64,000 bases of DNA from CAWHJB01 sp963698715 (lineage in GTDB: Bacteria; Chloroflexota; Anaerolineae; Anaerolineales; UBA4823), in contig CAVORW010000003.1 of the NCBI GenBank assembly GCA_963698715.1, positions 681,391 to 745,390 on the forward strand, read 5' to 3'. Positions 27,119-36,442 of the stretch are shown piece by piece; within the stretch, counting starts at the first letter, position 1; every line of letters begins with the position of its first letter. Under the pieces are notes generated by a model. That model worked only from the letters and a program-made list of their open reading frames with translations. It did no database searches and was not told the origin of the DNA. Both the position numbers and the translations under genes were made by a program.

Positions 27119-28408
27119 ATGCAATTTTCGAAAATTTGTGTCATCGGCCTGGGTTATATTGGGCTGCCAACTGCGAGTACTTTCGCCAACCATGGCTTGA
27201 AGGTTGTTGGGGTGGATGTAAACGCCAGGGTTGTGGAAATCCTGCGCAGCGGTGGCTTGCACATCCAGGAGCCAGGGTTGCGGACCCTGGTCCATGCGGC
27301 TATCAGTTCGGGCCATCTGGTCATCAACGATCAACCAGAGCCGGCAGACGCATTTATCATTGCTGTCCCGACCCCATTTTACGACGATAAGCGCGCCGAT
27401 ATGAGCTTCGTAATTTCTGCCGCCGAAGCGATTGTGCCGCATCTGCGCCCGGGCAATCTGGTAGTGCTCGAATCCACCTCGCCGCCGCGCACAACGCTGG
27501 ATATTGTCGCGCCTATCCTGGAAAAAAATGGTCTCAAAGCGGGTACAGTGGGGAATCCAGATGGCTTCCACCTGGCCTATTCGCCTGAACGGGTCCTCCC
27601 TGGACAGATCCTGCACGAACTGATTCAGAATGCCCGGGTGATCGGCGGGGTGGATCGGGCTGCGGCTGAAGCCGGACGCGATCTGTATGCAACCTTTGTA
27701 CGCGGAGAAATTGTTTTAACCAACGCAACGACGGCTGAAATGGTCAAGTTGATGGAAAACACCTACCGGGACGTCAACATCGCTATTGCAAATGAATTTT
27801 CGCGACTGGCGGAACGATTTGGTATCGATGTTTGGAAAGCCATTGAGATAGCCAACCTGCACCCCAGGGTAAAAATTCTGAACCCTGGGCCGGGTGTGGG
27901 CGGGCATTGTATCAGCGTCGATCCCTGGTTTTTGGTTGAGGCCGCCCCGGATATCACTCCGCTGATCCGAACCAGCCGTCTGGTAAATGACGGTCAGCCG
28001 CAGCGCGTTGCCGATCGAATTGCACGACAGCTTGGCAGCCTGAAAGGCAGGCGGATTGCTGTTCTGGGCTTGTCATATAAACCAGATGTTGATGATTTGC
28101 GGGAAAGTCCGGCGGTCGAAGTGGCCCGCCTGTTAGCCGGAACAGGAGCGCAGGTACAAGCTTATGAACCTAACAAGCCGGAGGCCGATATTGAAGGTCT
28201 GGTGTGTGTGCCATCTCTGGAGGCAGCCTTGTTGGATGCTGACCTGATTGCGCTGTTGGTCCGCCATGCAGATTTTGTCAGGCTGGATCCGCATTATGTA
28301 GCCGCGATAACACCGGCTCGCCTGGTGTTTGATGCCGTGAGCGGTTGGCCGAACCAGGAGTGGCAGCAAGCTGGATTCTGCCTGCAGCGTCTTGGGGCAG
28401 GAGCATGA
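27119..28408 (+). CDS. wecC: UDP-N-acetyl-D-mannosaminuronate dehydrogenase (UDP-glucose/GDP-mannose dehydrogenase family)
   Basis: 429 aa. The N-terminal Rossmann fold is ICVIGLGYIGLPTASTFA. The catalytic Cys lies in PGVGGHCISVDPWFL, the WecC form of the motif. The C-terminal domain contains RRIAVLGLSYKPDVDDLRES. It oxidises UDP-ManNAc to UDP-ManNAcA with two NAD. The next gene, WecB, supplies UDP-ManNAc and overlaps it by 4 bp (ATGA), so the pair makes the activated uronic acid for the polysaccharide operon. It has ribosome site CAGGAG. Confidence 0.92.
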   Translation: MQFSKICVIGLGYIGLPTASTFANHGLKVVGVDVNARVVEILRSGGLHIQEPGLRTLVHAAISSGHLVINDQPEPADAFIIAVPTPFYDDKRADMSFVISAAEAIVPHLRPGNLVVLESTSPPRTTLDIVAPILEKNGLKAGTVGNPDGFHLAYSPERVLPGQILHELIQNARVIGGVDRAAAEAGRDLYATFVRGEIVLTNATTAEMVKLMENTYRDVNIAIANEFSRLAERFGIDVWKAIEIANLHPRVKILNPGPGVGGHCISVDPWFLVEAAPDITPLIRTSRLVNDGQPQRVADRIARQLGSLKGRRIAVLGLSYKPDVDDLRESPAVEVARLLAGTGAQVQAYEPNKPEADIEGLVCVPSLEAALLDADLIALLVRHADFVRLDPHYVAAITPARLVFDAVSGWPNQEWQQAGFCLQRLGAGA

Positions 28409-29562
28409 AAGTCCTATCTGTTTTTGGAACCCGCCCTGAGGCGATCAAAATGGCACCCGTGGTGCAGGCTCTGGCGCGTACCCCTAGCGTGGAGGCTAAA
28501 GTTTGTGTAACGGCCCAGCATCGCGAGATGCTGGACCAGGTGCTGGAGACTTTTGAGATCAAGCCGGACATCGATCTGAACCTGATGCGCCCGAACCAGT
28601 CTCTGGCAGACCTATCAGCGGCGGTGTTTACCGCGTTTGATCCAGTGCTGCAGCAAGAGCAGCCCGATTGGGTCCTGGTCCAGGGTGATACCACCACTGT
28701 GATGGTCGCTGCCCTGGTTGCTTACTATCGCCAGGTTCGAGTGGGCCACGTGGAGGCCGGGCTGCGGACAGGTGATAAATGGCAGCCATTTCCAGAGGAG
28801 ATCAACCGTCGGGTGGCGGGGGTAGTCGCTGATCTGCACTTTGCGCCCACAGAGTGGGCCCGCCAGAACCTGCTCAGGGAAGGGGTTGCGGACCAGCGAG
28901 TGGTTGTGACCGGCAACACGGTCATTGATGCTATCCAGCAGGTCGCAAGCATGCCCGTCAGTCCGGAGTTGATCGCGGGCTTAAAGCGCTGCAGAGTGCC
29001 CGAGGCGTATTTACAGGCTGACGAGCCGCGATCAAACAGATCTAAACCGCGCCTGGTATTGATCACTGCCCACCGGCGAGAAAATTTTGGCCAGCCCCTG
29101 GAACAGATCTGCGAGGCGATCGCCCAGCTGGCCGAAGTTTATCGTCACGAAGTGCACTTCATTTATCCGGTTCACCTCAACCCCAATGTCCAGGAACCAG
29201 TTTATCGGCTATTGGGGAATAAGCTCAATATCAGCCTGCTGCCTCCCCTGGATTACCTGCCCTGGGTGTATTTGCTCAAACAGGCCAGCTTAATCTTGAC
29301 CGATTCGGGTGGCCTGCAAGAGGAGGCACCTGGATTGGGGGTGCCTGTGCTGGTAATGCGAGCCGTGACCGAGCGGCCCGAAGGCCTGGATGCCGGTACG
29401 GTGCGGCTCGTGGGCGCCGATAGAGAGACGATCATCGCTGAGGCCCGCCGGCTGTTGGACGATCGTCAGGCCTATGACGCCATGGCAAAGTCCATCAATC
29501 CATATGGGGATGGGCAGGCTGCTTCCCGGATCGTGCGGGCGCTGTTGGCGTATTCAGAATAA
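28405..29562 (+). CDS. wecB: UDP-N-acetylglucosamine 2-epimerase (non-hydrolysing)
   Basis: 385 aa from the ATG at 28405, which overlaps the wecC stop and follows GGAG. It has the family opening VLSVFGTRPEAIKMAPVV, VQGDTTTVMVAALVAYY, GHVEAGLRTGDKWQPFPEE and LTDSGGLQEEAPGLGVPVLV. It interconverts UDP-GlcNAc and UDP-ManNAc in the cytoplasm, feeding WecC. Confidence 0.95.
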   Translation: MKVLSVFGTRPEAIKMAPVVQALARTPSVEAKVCVTAQHREMLDQVLETFEIKPDIDLNLMRPNQSLADLSAAVFTAFDPVLQQEQPDWVLVQGDTTTVMVAALVAYYRQVRVGHVEAGLRTGDKWQPFPEEINRRVAGVVADLHFAPTEWARQNLLREGVADQRVVVTGNTVIDAIQQVASMPVSPELIAGLKRCRVPEAYLQADEPRSNRSKPRLVLITAHRRENFGQPLEQICEAIAQLAEVYRHEVHFIYPVHLNPNVQEPVYRLLGNKLNISLLPPLDYLPWVYLLKQASLILTDSGGLQEEAPGLGVPVLVMRAVTERPEGLDAGTVRLVGADRETIIAEARRLLDDRQAYDAMAKSINPYGDGQAASRIVRALLAYSE

Positions 29563-29569
29563 GGGCAAG

Positions 29570-30013
29570 ATGGATCTTTACACCCGCCTGGTTTACGCCC
29601 GTGACTGGCCTGGTGTGGGCCGCCTGGCCTATCTATTGTTGAAATTGCTGGGGATCGAATTTCCGCGCTCGGTCAAGGTAGGTGCTCAGCTGACGATCGA
29701 ACACGGCGGCTTCGGGATAGTCATTCATTCTCGGTCGGTGATCGGGGAGCGGGTAAAAATTTATCCGGGCGTTACGCTGGGACGGGCCGATATTTATCTG
29801 CCCCAATCCGAATCGCAGTTTGAGGGAATTGCGATTGAAGATGATGTCATCCTGGCGCCGGGCTCAAAGATACTTGGCAAACAGGGGGTGCTGCGGGTAG
29901 GCAAGGGCAGCGTGATCGGTGCAAACGCGGTGCTGCTGCAATCGACCGGTGAGGGTGAAATCTGGGCCGGGGTGCCAGCCCGGCTGATCGGTTTGCGATA
30001 TGACAACCGTTAA
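29570..30013 (+). CDS. Serine acetyltransferase-like left-handed beta-helix protein
   Basis: 147 aa from the ATG at 29570, seven bases after the wecB stop. Hexapeptide repeats run through IEHGGFGIVIHSRSVIGERV and IYPGVTLGRADIYL to the closing GEIWAGVPARLIG. It resembles the C-terminal half of CysE but lacks its N-terminal helical domain. In a polysaccharide operon it more likely O- or N-acetylates a sugar. Confidence 0.8.
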   Translation: MDLYTRLVYARDWPGVGRLAYLLLKLLGIEFPRSVKVGAQLTIEHGGFGIVIHSRSVIGERVKIYPGVTLGRADIYLPQSESQFEGIAIEDDVILAPGSKILGKQGVLRVGKGSVIGANAVLLQSTGEGEIWAGVPARLIGLRYDNR

Positions 30014-30034
30014 CCTGGAACTGCGAGGGTTGGA

Positions 30035-31117
30035 TTGAACCGGCGGGCTAGCTCGCTGCGGATCTGCTTGACGCCGCGCCTGTCTGGGGTGGGGGGAATG
30101 GTGTCTTTCCAATATAAGCTGTTGGAAGGTCTGGCAGACCGTGGCGTAGATGTAACTTACGATTTAAGCGACCCGGCGCTATCGGCGATCCTGGTCATCG
30201 GGGGCACCCGCCAGCTCCCGGCTTTGACACGGGCCCGGCGCAGAGGTACCCCGATTGTCCAGCGCCTGGACGGCATGAATTGGGTGCATCGCATTCGCCG
30301 GACGGGTTGGCGGCATTACCTGCGGGCGGAATACGGAAACCTGCTTCTGCGCACTATTCGCAGGCGCCTGGCCAGTCGGATCGTGTATCAGAGCGAATTT
30401 TCTCGCCGCTGGTGGGAGCAGGCTGCCGGTCCGACTCTGGTTCCCAATACAGTGATCTATAACGGGGTAGACCTTCAAACCTATCGTCCTGAGGGAGCCC
30501 AAGATCGGCCGGTAGATCGCTACCGGATCTTGCTCGTGGAAGGCAGCCTGATGGGTGGTTACGAGGCTGGATTGGAGGCAGCAGTTGGGCTGGCATCCGG
30601 GCTAGCCAACCGGACGCGCCAACCTGGGACACGGCTAGAAAGCCAGCCGGTGGAGTTGATGGTGGTCGGTAAAGTTGCGCCGGAAGTACAGTTGCGCTGG
30701 ACCCAACGCATTAGGGAGCTGGGCAACCAAATGCCGGTTCACATTCACTGGGCCGGCCTGGTGCCTCGCCAAGAAATACCACGGGTGGATCGTTCCGCCC
30801 ATATATTTTATTCTGCCGACGTCAATGCGGCCTGCCCCAACGCAGTGATCGAAGCCCTGGCATGTGGTTTGCCCGTCGTTGCATACGATACGGGCGCCCT
30901 TCCGGAGCTGGTCACAGGCACTAGCGGGCGCATTGTGCCATATGGCGGAGATCCCTGGCGGCTAGAACCGCCAGACATCCCTGCTTTGGTGCACGGCGCG
31001 GAGGAAGTCCTGGTTGGGCAGGCCGAATTTCGCCCGGCGGCCCACGCGCGGGCTGTCGATCATTTTAGCCTGGACCGGATGGTTAGTGCTTACCTGGCTC
31101 AATTAACGGAAATCTGA
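30035..31117 (+). CDS. Glycosyltransferase, group 1 (GT4-like)
   Basis: 360 aa with a TTG start (30035) preceded by a purine-rich GAGGG. The N-terminal half has ICLTPRLSGVGGMVSFQYKL. The C-terminal GT-B half has the nucleotide-sugar site CPNAVIEALACGLPVVAYD followed by GALPELV. It would add a sugar to the growing surface glycan at the cytoplasmic face of the membrane. Donor and acceptor are unknown. Confidence 0.85.
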   Translation: MNRRASSLRICLTPRLSGVGGMVSFQYKLLEGLADRGVDVTYDLSDPALSAILVIGGTRQLPALTRARRRGTPIVQRLDGMNWVHRIRRTGWRHYLRAEYGNLLLRTIRRRLASRIVYQSEFSRRWWEQAAGPTLVPNTVIYNGVDLQTYRPEGAQDRPVDRYRILLVEGSLMGGYEAGLEAAVGLASGLANRTRQPGTRLESQPVELMVVGKVAPEVQLRWTQRIRELGNQMPVHIHWAGLVPRQEIPRVDRSAHIFYSADVNAACPNAVIEALACGLPVVAYDTGALPELVTGTSGRIVPYGGDPWRLEPPDIPALVHGAEEVLVGQAEFRPAAHARAVDHFSLDRMVSAYLAQLTEI

Positions 31118-31155
31118 TTGACAGCAAGGAACTTCTTCATGCAAAATAGCGCAAC

Positions 31156-32013
31156 ATGTCAGAGTTGATTTTAAGGATTGCAGCCGGCCTGGCCCGGCTG
31201 CTGCCAGATTCTTTAAAAAGAGCTCTCTATCGGGCTGGTCCGATCGCAGGTTTAATCCGCCGCGGGTTGAACCGGGCAGCGCCGCCTGGGCTGACCCGGG
31301 TTGAAGTGGCTGCGGGAGGCTTGAAGGGGATCCAGCTGGAGCTGGACCTTAAGCTTGAGAAGGATTATTGGCTTGGTACCTACGAGACAGAGCTGCAGAC
31401 GGCTGTTCGTGATCTGGTCCAGCCTGGTTGGATCGCGTATGACATTGGCGCAAACATCGGATATATCAGCTTGCTCCTGGCCCGGGCAGTGGGTGCGCAA
31501 GGCCGGGTGATTGCATTTGAAGCCTTACCGGGCAATATCGAGCGCTTGCGAATGAACCTGGCGATCAACCAGCTGGGCGCTGCGGTCCAGGTTGTCCCTG
31601 CTGCTGTGATCGACCGGTCGGGCAGCGTAGATTTCCTGATAGGCCCTTCCGGTGGTATGGGAAAGGCAGCCGGGTCGGCGGGGCGGGAGGCAGTGGCTTA
31701 CCCGGATAATATCAGCGTGCAAGGGATCAGCCTGGATGAGTTCATTTATGCAGGCGAAAACCCCATCCCGCATGTGATTAAAATGGATATTGAAGGCGGC
31801 GAGGTGCTGGCATTACCCGGTATGGCAAGAACGCTTCGCCAGGCCGGGCCATTGATTTTAATGGAGCTGCATGGGCCTGAAGCGGCGCTGGTGGCCTGGG
31901 ACAGCCTTACCAGGGCTGGTTATCAGATCAGCCAGATGCTGCCAGGCTATCCGGTAGTATCCAGGATAGAAGCGCTGGATTGGAAAGCCTATCTGATTGC
32001 GAGAAAAGGTTGA
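31156..32013 (+). CDS. FkbM-family methyltransferase
   Basis: 285 aa. The SAM-binding motif I is AYDIGANIGYISLLLARAVG, followed by VIAFEALPGNIERLRMNL, and HVIKMDIEGGEVLALPG is the FkbM signature. It probably O-methylates a sugar of the polysaccharide. The stop codon overlaps the TTG start of the next glycosyltransferase (TTGA). Confidence 0.9.
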   Translation: MSELILRIAAGLARLLPDSLKRALYRAGPIAGLIRRGLNRAAPPGLTRVEVAAGGLKGIQLELDLKLEKDYWLGTYETELQTAVRDLVQPGWIAYDIGANIGYISLLLARAVGAQGRVIAFEALPGNIERLRMNLAINQLGAAVQVVPAAVIDRSGSVDFLIGPSGGMGKAAGSAGREAVAYPDNISVQGISLDEFIYAGENPIPHVIKMDIEGGEVLALPGMARTLRQAGPLILMELHGPEAALVAWDSLTRAGYQISQMLPGYPVVSRIEALDWKAYLIARKG

Positions 32014-33134
32014 GCCTGCCTGAATTTGAAGGGAAGTTAAGTTTACAGCAGCGAGTGGTGCCCGCCTATCGCGCTCCGTTTTTCGAGGCCCTGGGGCGCG
32101 CCTGCCGGGGCGGTTTGAGCGTTTTTGCCGGGCAGCCTTTACCGCAAGAAAATATTCAAACCGCAGACCGTCTCGAAGGCATCAAGTTTACCTCGGGTGT
32201 CAACCGGCATCTTTTTGATCCCAGCTCTCGATTTTACCAGTGCTGGCAGCCAGGCTTACCGGCCTGGTTGGAAACGCAGGATCCGGATGTCCTGGTGGTG
32301 GAAGCCAACCCTCGTTATCCCACTACGATCCAAGCCATCCACTGGATGCACGCTCGCCGGCGAAAAGTGTTGGGCTGGGGTTTGGGAGCCCCGCCCATCA
32401 GCGGTTTCCTGGCAGGCTGGCGGAAATTAAGCCGGTTGAGACTCTTGAATAAACTGGATGCCGTCATCGCTTACAGCCAGCGGGGTGCCCAAGAGTACCA
32501 GGCTCTGGGTCTGCCAGCCAACCGGGTATTTGTTGCTCCGAACGCAGTTACCACCCGGCCCCAACAACCTCCGCCTAAGCGACCGGCTCTGTTTACTGGC
32601 CGGCCAAAGGTCTTGTTTGTGGGCAGGCTGCAGGAACGCAAACGCCTGGATTTGCTGCTCGAAGCCAGTGCCCGTCTCTTAGAAGAGCGCCAGCCCGACA
32701 TCTGGATTGTTGGTGACGGACCGGCCTCCCCACATTTCAAAGAGATTGCAGCCCGCATATACCCGCGCGCAGAGTTTACCGGTGAGCTGCGCGGGGAGGC
32801 ACTTGAACCTTACTTTAACCAGGCAGACCTGTTCGTTCTGCCTGGGACAGGCGGCTTGGCGGTTCAGCAGGCGATGGCGCATGGCCTGCCAGTTATTGTT
32901 GCCCAAGGCGATGGCACCCAGGACGATCTTGTGCGGGCGAAAAATGGCTGGCGAGTCCACCCCGGCGACGTGAATGATCTTTATAGAACGCTGGAGGCAG
33001 CCTTAAGCGATCCACTCCGCTTGCGGGAGATGGGCGAGGAATCTTACCGGATCGTAGCTGATGAAATCAATCTCGAATCCATGGTAACGGCATTTGTACA
33101 GGCTGCCCGATTTCTACGGGCGGCAGGCAACTGA
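32010..33134 (+). CDS. Glycosyltransferase, group 1 (GT4)
   Basis: 374 aa from the TTG at 32010, which overlaps the FkbM stop; a longer frame from TTG 31980 would overlap by 34 bp. The family opening LQQRVVPAYRAPFFEALG is present. The C-terminal domain has KVLFVGRLQERKRLDLLLEA and the donor-site region ending in AVQQAMAHGLPVIVAQGDG. The stacked start and stop codons place it in the same operon as wecC and wecB. Confidence 0.87.
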   Translation: MSLPEFEGKLSLQQRVVPAYRAPFFEALGRACRGGLSVFAGQPLPQENIQTADRLEGIKFTSGVNRHLFDPSSRFYQCWQPGLPAWLETQDPDVLVVEANPRYPTTIQAIHWMHARRRKVLGWGLGAPPISGFLAGWRKLSRLRLLNKLDAVIAYSQRGAQEYQALGLPANRVFVAPNAVTTRPQQPPPKRPALFTGRPKVLFVGRLQERKRLDLLLEASARLLEERQPDIWIVGDGPASPHFKEIAARIYPRAEFTGELRGEALEPYFNQADLFVLPGTGGLAVQQAMAHGLPVIVAQGDGTQDDLVRAKNGWRVHPGDVNDLYRTLEAALSDPLRLREMGEESYRIVADEINLESMVTAFVQAARFLRAAGN

Positions 33135-33145
33135 AGCAGGCCAGC

Positions 33146-34258
33146 ATGCGCATATTATTTGTTGTCGATGGGCGCTCTCCAATTGCATTGAACTGGATCA
33201 GGACCGTGATCGGGATGGGACACGAAGCCCACCTGGTGTCTACCTATCCCTGCCGGCCCGAGCCCGGGTTAGCCAGCCTGCACATTAATCCGGTCGCAGG
33301 GAGCGGACTGGCAGGAGAAGCGGGAAACGGGGTTGCTCATGGTGTGGAGGGTTCGTGGGTGAGCTCAATGCTGAGGACATTTGTCCCGGTTCGGCTGCGC
33401 ACCTGGCTTCGCCAGAGACTGGGTGCGGCAACCCTGCCAGGAGCCGCCAGACGTTTGAGCCCGGTTCTCCGGCTAGTTCAGCCAGATTTGATCCATGCGA
33501 TGCGAATTCCCTATGAAGGGCTCCTGGCTGCGTCAGCCTTATCCAGTTCAAATGAAGTGCCGCTGCTTGTCTCGGTTTGGGGCAACGATTTTACTCTGCA
33601 TGCTGCTTCAAATAAATCCCTGGCCGAAGCCACGCTTCGCGTGCTGCAGAGAGCCAATGGCTTGCACGCCGACTGCCAGCGCGATATCCGCATGGGCCGC
33701 GGGTGGGGATTTCCGGATGACAGACCTGCCTGGGTACTCCCTGGCGGGGGCGGGATCCACCTGGAGATATTTCACCCAGACAGCAATCGGCCCGCTCAAC
33801 CTGAATATGTAATCAATCCACGCGGGATCCGAGCCTACATTCGCAACGACACATTTTTTCGAGCCATTCCGCTGGTGCTGCAAAGGCGTCCCCAGGTCCA
33901 GTTCATCTGTCCAAACATGCAGGGCGAGAGCCAGCCAGAGAGCTGGGTGAGCGCTTTGGGCTTAGCCGGCCAGGTGCGGCTGCTCCCGCGCCAATCCAGC
34001 GCCCAGATGGCTGAATGGTTCCGCCGCTCGTGCGTGGTGGTGTCTCCCAGCACTCATGACGGCACTCCCAATACTCTGCTGGAAGCTATGGCGTGTGGCT
34101 GTTTCCCAATTGCGGGAGATATTGAATCGTTGAGGGAATGGATCGTACCTGGCCGGAACGGATTGCTATTTGCCCCCCATGATGCTCAAGCACTGGCCGA
34201 GCAAATTGTATTGGCCCTGGAACAGCCCGACCTTCAGTCGCGGGCAAGGCTCGTATAA
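33146..34258 (+). CDS. Glycosyltransferase, group 1 (GT4), C-terminus frameshifted
   Basis: 370 aa as it stands. The N-terminus MRILFVVDGRSPIALNWIR, DLIHAMRIPYEG and the C-terminal donor site SPSTHDGTPNTLLEAMACGC mark a GT4 enzyme. The frame ends abruptly at SRARLV. In the +1 frame, tat at 34254 continues as YNLQQVRERAEHAA and ends at a TAA at 34341-34343, the usual C-terminal helix of the family. A single-base indel near 34240-34253 would explain this; the intact protein would have about 399 residues. Last gene of the polysaccharide operon. Confidence 0.85.
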   Translation: MRILFVVDGRSPIALNWIRTVIGMGHEAHLVSTYPCRPEPGLASLHINPVAGSGLAGEAGNGVAHGVEGSWVSSMLRTFVPVRLRTWLRQRLGAATLPGAARRLSPVLRLVQPDLIHAMRIPYEGLLAASALSSSNEVPLLVSVWGNDFTLHAASNKSLAEATLRVLQRANGLHADCQRDIRMGRGWGFPDDRPAWVLPGGGGIHLEIFHPDSNRPAQPEYVINPRGIRAYIRNDTFFRAIPLVLQRRPQVQFICPNMQGESQPESWVSALGLAGQVRLLPRQSSAQMAEWFRRSCVVVSPSTHDGTPNTLLEAMACGCFPIAGDIESLREWIVPGRNGLLFAPHDAQALAEQIVLALEQPDLQSRARLV

Positions 34259-34359
34259 CCTGCAGCAGGTTCGTGAACGCGCAGAGCATGCCGCCGTCAT
34301 GCAGCAGGCTGAAGCGATGTACCATTCTTTGGTTGGCAATTAATGGGGAAGGGGTGCGG

Positions 34360-35823
34360 CTAACCTGAATTGCGGCCGGCCTCAGGCCTTGCTGGAAGCT
34401 TTTGAGACCGCGTTTTGTCATCCGTTTCAGGTTTGGCTTCGACCCGGGAGATATGAGATCGGATAACTTCGGTCAGCGTCAGGAAAGAGCGGGCGATCGG
34501 TTTGGATAGCTGTTCGGATTGCAGCATGAAAGGCGCCCCCCGATTGGTGGATGGGATCACAGTCCGCTCATCCAGAGGGATCACGCAGGCGAAATCTCGC
34601 TGCCAGCTCTCACTGATTTTTTCGGGTGTAATGGCAATTCGTTTGTCATATTTATTCATCACCAGCAAGGTCCGCTCACGGCTGAGACTTAAAAGTGGCG
34701 CCAGGTCGTAGAATTTGCGTAAATTTGCCACCGCGGGTATATCCTGGGTAGTCACCAGAATCGCCAGGTCAGTGTGCTCAAATGCCGACAGGGAGATATG
34801 GTTGAACTCCGAGGCCGTATCAACAATAATATACGCATATACATTGCGCAAATATTCCAGAATTTCGCCAAATTGAGTGCCTGTGATGTTTTCCGCCTGA
34901 TGTGGGAGGGGAGGTCCAAGCAGCCAGACCCCCGAGGTGTGCTTGACGAGCACCTCTTCAAGAACCTGGGGGTCAAGATTGCTGGCTCGAGGCGCCAGAT
35001 CGATGATGGTATGTTTGCTTTGCTGATTGTACAGCACCATCGTATCGCCGAACTGCAGGTCGGCGTCGACCAGAACCACAGGTGTATCGTCGCTTTCCAG
35101 CGCTGCTGCCAGGTTGGCGGCGATCATCGTACAACCCACGCCCCCTTTTGGGGAATAAATCGTAATGATTCTTCCCTTAGTCTGAAGCGCCGTTTGGGAT
35201 TGTCCACCATCAGCTGTTTGCTTGCGATTCTTCTCACGGTTGGCATGCTCAGAGGCTCGGAGAACAGCATTGACCAGTTCATCGATGCTGGGAGGCTTGG
35301 TTATGAAATCGCGCGCCCCAGCCCGCATTGCTTTGCGCATATAATCCGGATCATCCTGGACCGTTAAGATGATCACCTGGATAAAGGGAAACTGCTGTCG
35401 GATATTGATCGTGGCAGTGATGCCATCCATATCCGGCATATTCACATCCATCAGGATCACGTCCGGGAGGGTTTCGGCTGCTTTGCGCATCGCCTCCTCT
35501 CCAGATGCAGCCTGGGCAACGATTTTTATTTCTGTGTGGAATGAAAGAGACCGGATGATACTCTCTCTGGTTTGTTGAATATCATCAACAACCATTACTC
35601 TGATGTCGTTACTGCCGATTGATCTGCCCATCGAAGATTGCAGGCCAGGCAATGACCCTGGTTGTCGGGATTCAAGCCCAGAGCGACGAGCCGACCCCAA
35701 GGGGCCAGTTGGTCTCTCACTGTCACTGCTCCGCACAGTTTTTATAGGTGGGCTGCTTGATACCGGAGGCGATTCGGGTTGTGGCTTAGATTCAGGCAAG
35801 ACAAATGGATTGACGTGTCTCAA
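34360..35823 (-). CDS. cpaE: CpaE-like protein: response-regulator receiver fused to ParA/MinD-type ATPase
   Basis: 487 aa from a TTG at 35823. The first 65 residues are Pro/Ser-rich and look disordered. The receiver domain (about 72-190) has phospho-Asp in VILMDVNMPDMDG and Lys in FITKPPS. The ATPase (about 218-470) has a deviant Walker A, SPKGGVGCTMIAANLAAAL, and VVLVDADLQFGD. CpaE-type proteins localise type IV/Flp pilus machinery at the pole. No pilus genes are in the window. The start is doubtful: Pro-rich coding potential continues upstream in this frame, with no ATG, towards the end of the neighbouring gene. ATG at residue 65 is another option. Confidence 0.85.
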   Translation of the reverse strand: MRHVNPFVLPESKPQPESPPVSSSPPIKTVRSSDSERPTGPLGSARRSGLESRQPGSLPGLQSSMGRSIGSNDIRVMVVDDIQQTRESIIRSLSFHTEIKIVAQAASGEEAMRKAAETLPDVILMDVNMPDMDGITATINIRQQFPFIQVIILTVQDDPDYMRKAMRAGARDFITKPPSIDELVNAVLRASEHANREKNRKQTADGGQSQTALQTKGRIITIYSPKGGVGCTMIAANLAAALESDDTPVVLVDADLQFGDTMVLYNQQSKHTIIDLAPRASNLDPQVLEEVLVKHTSGVWLLGPPLPHQAENITGTQFGEILEYLRNVYAYIIVDTASEFNHISLSAFEHTDLAILVTTQDIPAVANLRKFYDLAPLLSLSRERTLLVMNKYDKRIAITPEKISESWQRDFACVIPLDERTVIPSTNRGAPFMLQSEQLSKPIARSFLTLTEVIRSHISRVEAKPETDDKTRSQKLPARPEAGRNSG

Positions 35824-35893
35824 AGGGGGGCGAGCAGCCGTTTCAGTCCAGCGGGTGGGAGTAGTGGGAGGTTCAGTTGCTGGAGCAGATGGC

Positions 35894-36355
35894 TTAGAAC
35901 TCGGGTTCTGGCTTGCCGGGTTTGATTTCCGAGCTTGGCTCAGGGGGCAGCTCAGTCAGGATTCTACGCTCTCGAGCCTGGGGTGGGGCGGGTTGTCTCC
36001 GGAAAAATCGGTCGAGGAATCCAGAAAATACATCTTTAACCTCAGTGCTTCTCTCCGTCAACGCTCCGGTAAAACCTTTAATGGCTGTATATGAATCCGA
36101 AGAAACCTCTGGTTCTTCAAATTCATCAGAGGCAATCAGATGGGATTTATCGGGGAAATATTTTTGGGTGAAGGCTCGTTGAAATGAATTAAAGGAGCGA
36201 TTAGCTCCATACTGCTGGTGCAGCAACGCCCAGGTGCCGCGATGAAAATAATCTTGCTCAAGAATCAAACGCAAGATGGCGGTAGCTTCTTGCTCGTTGC
36301 CATGTTCCAGTGCCTCTTGTGCACGAGCAAGTAAGTAATCAAGATTATCGGGCAC
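35894..36355 (-). CDS. TPR-like small protein with Pro-rich tail, upstream of cpaE
   Basis: 153 aa. The N-terminus, DYLLARAQEALEHGNEQEA, looks like one or two tetratricopeptide-type helices. The C-terminal third is basic, then Pro/Glu-rich (LPPEPSSEIKPGKPEPEF). The Pro-rich character continues past the stop in the cpaE frame, so this may be the N-terminal part of one longer protein split by a frameshift, or a separate coupled gene. Its function is unknown. Confidence 0.65.
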   Translation of the reverse strand: MPDNLDYLLARAQEALEHGNEQEATAILRLILEQDYFHRGTWALLHQQYGANRSFNSFQRAFTQKYFPDKSHLIASDEFEEPEVSSDSYTAIKGFTGALTERSTEVKDVFSGFLDRFFRRQPAPPQARERRILTELPPEPSSEIKPGKPEPEF

Positions 36356-36442
36356 TGCGACCTCTTAATTTACGGTGTTTGGCAGTTTTGGCCTACAAGA
36401 TTCCAGGTTTGGGCAAACCCGATATTTCAATGTAGGATGCCT

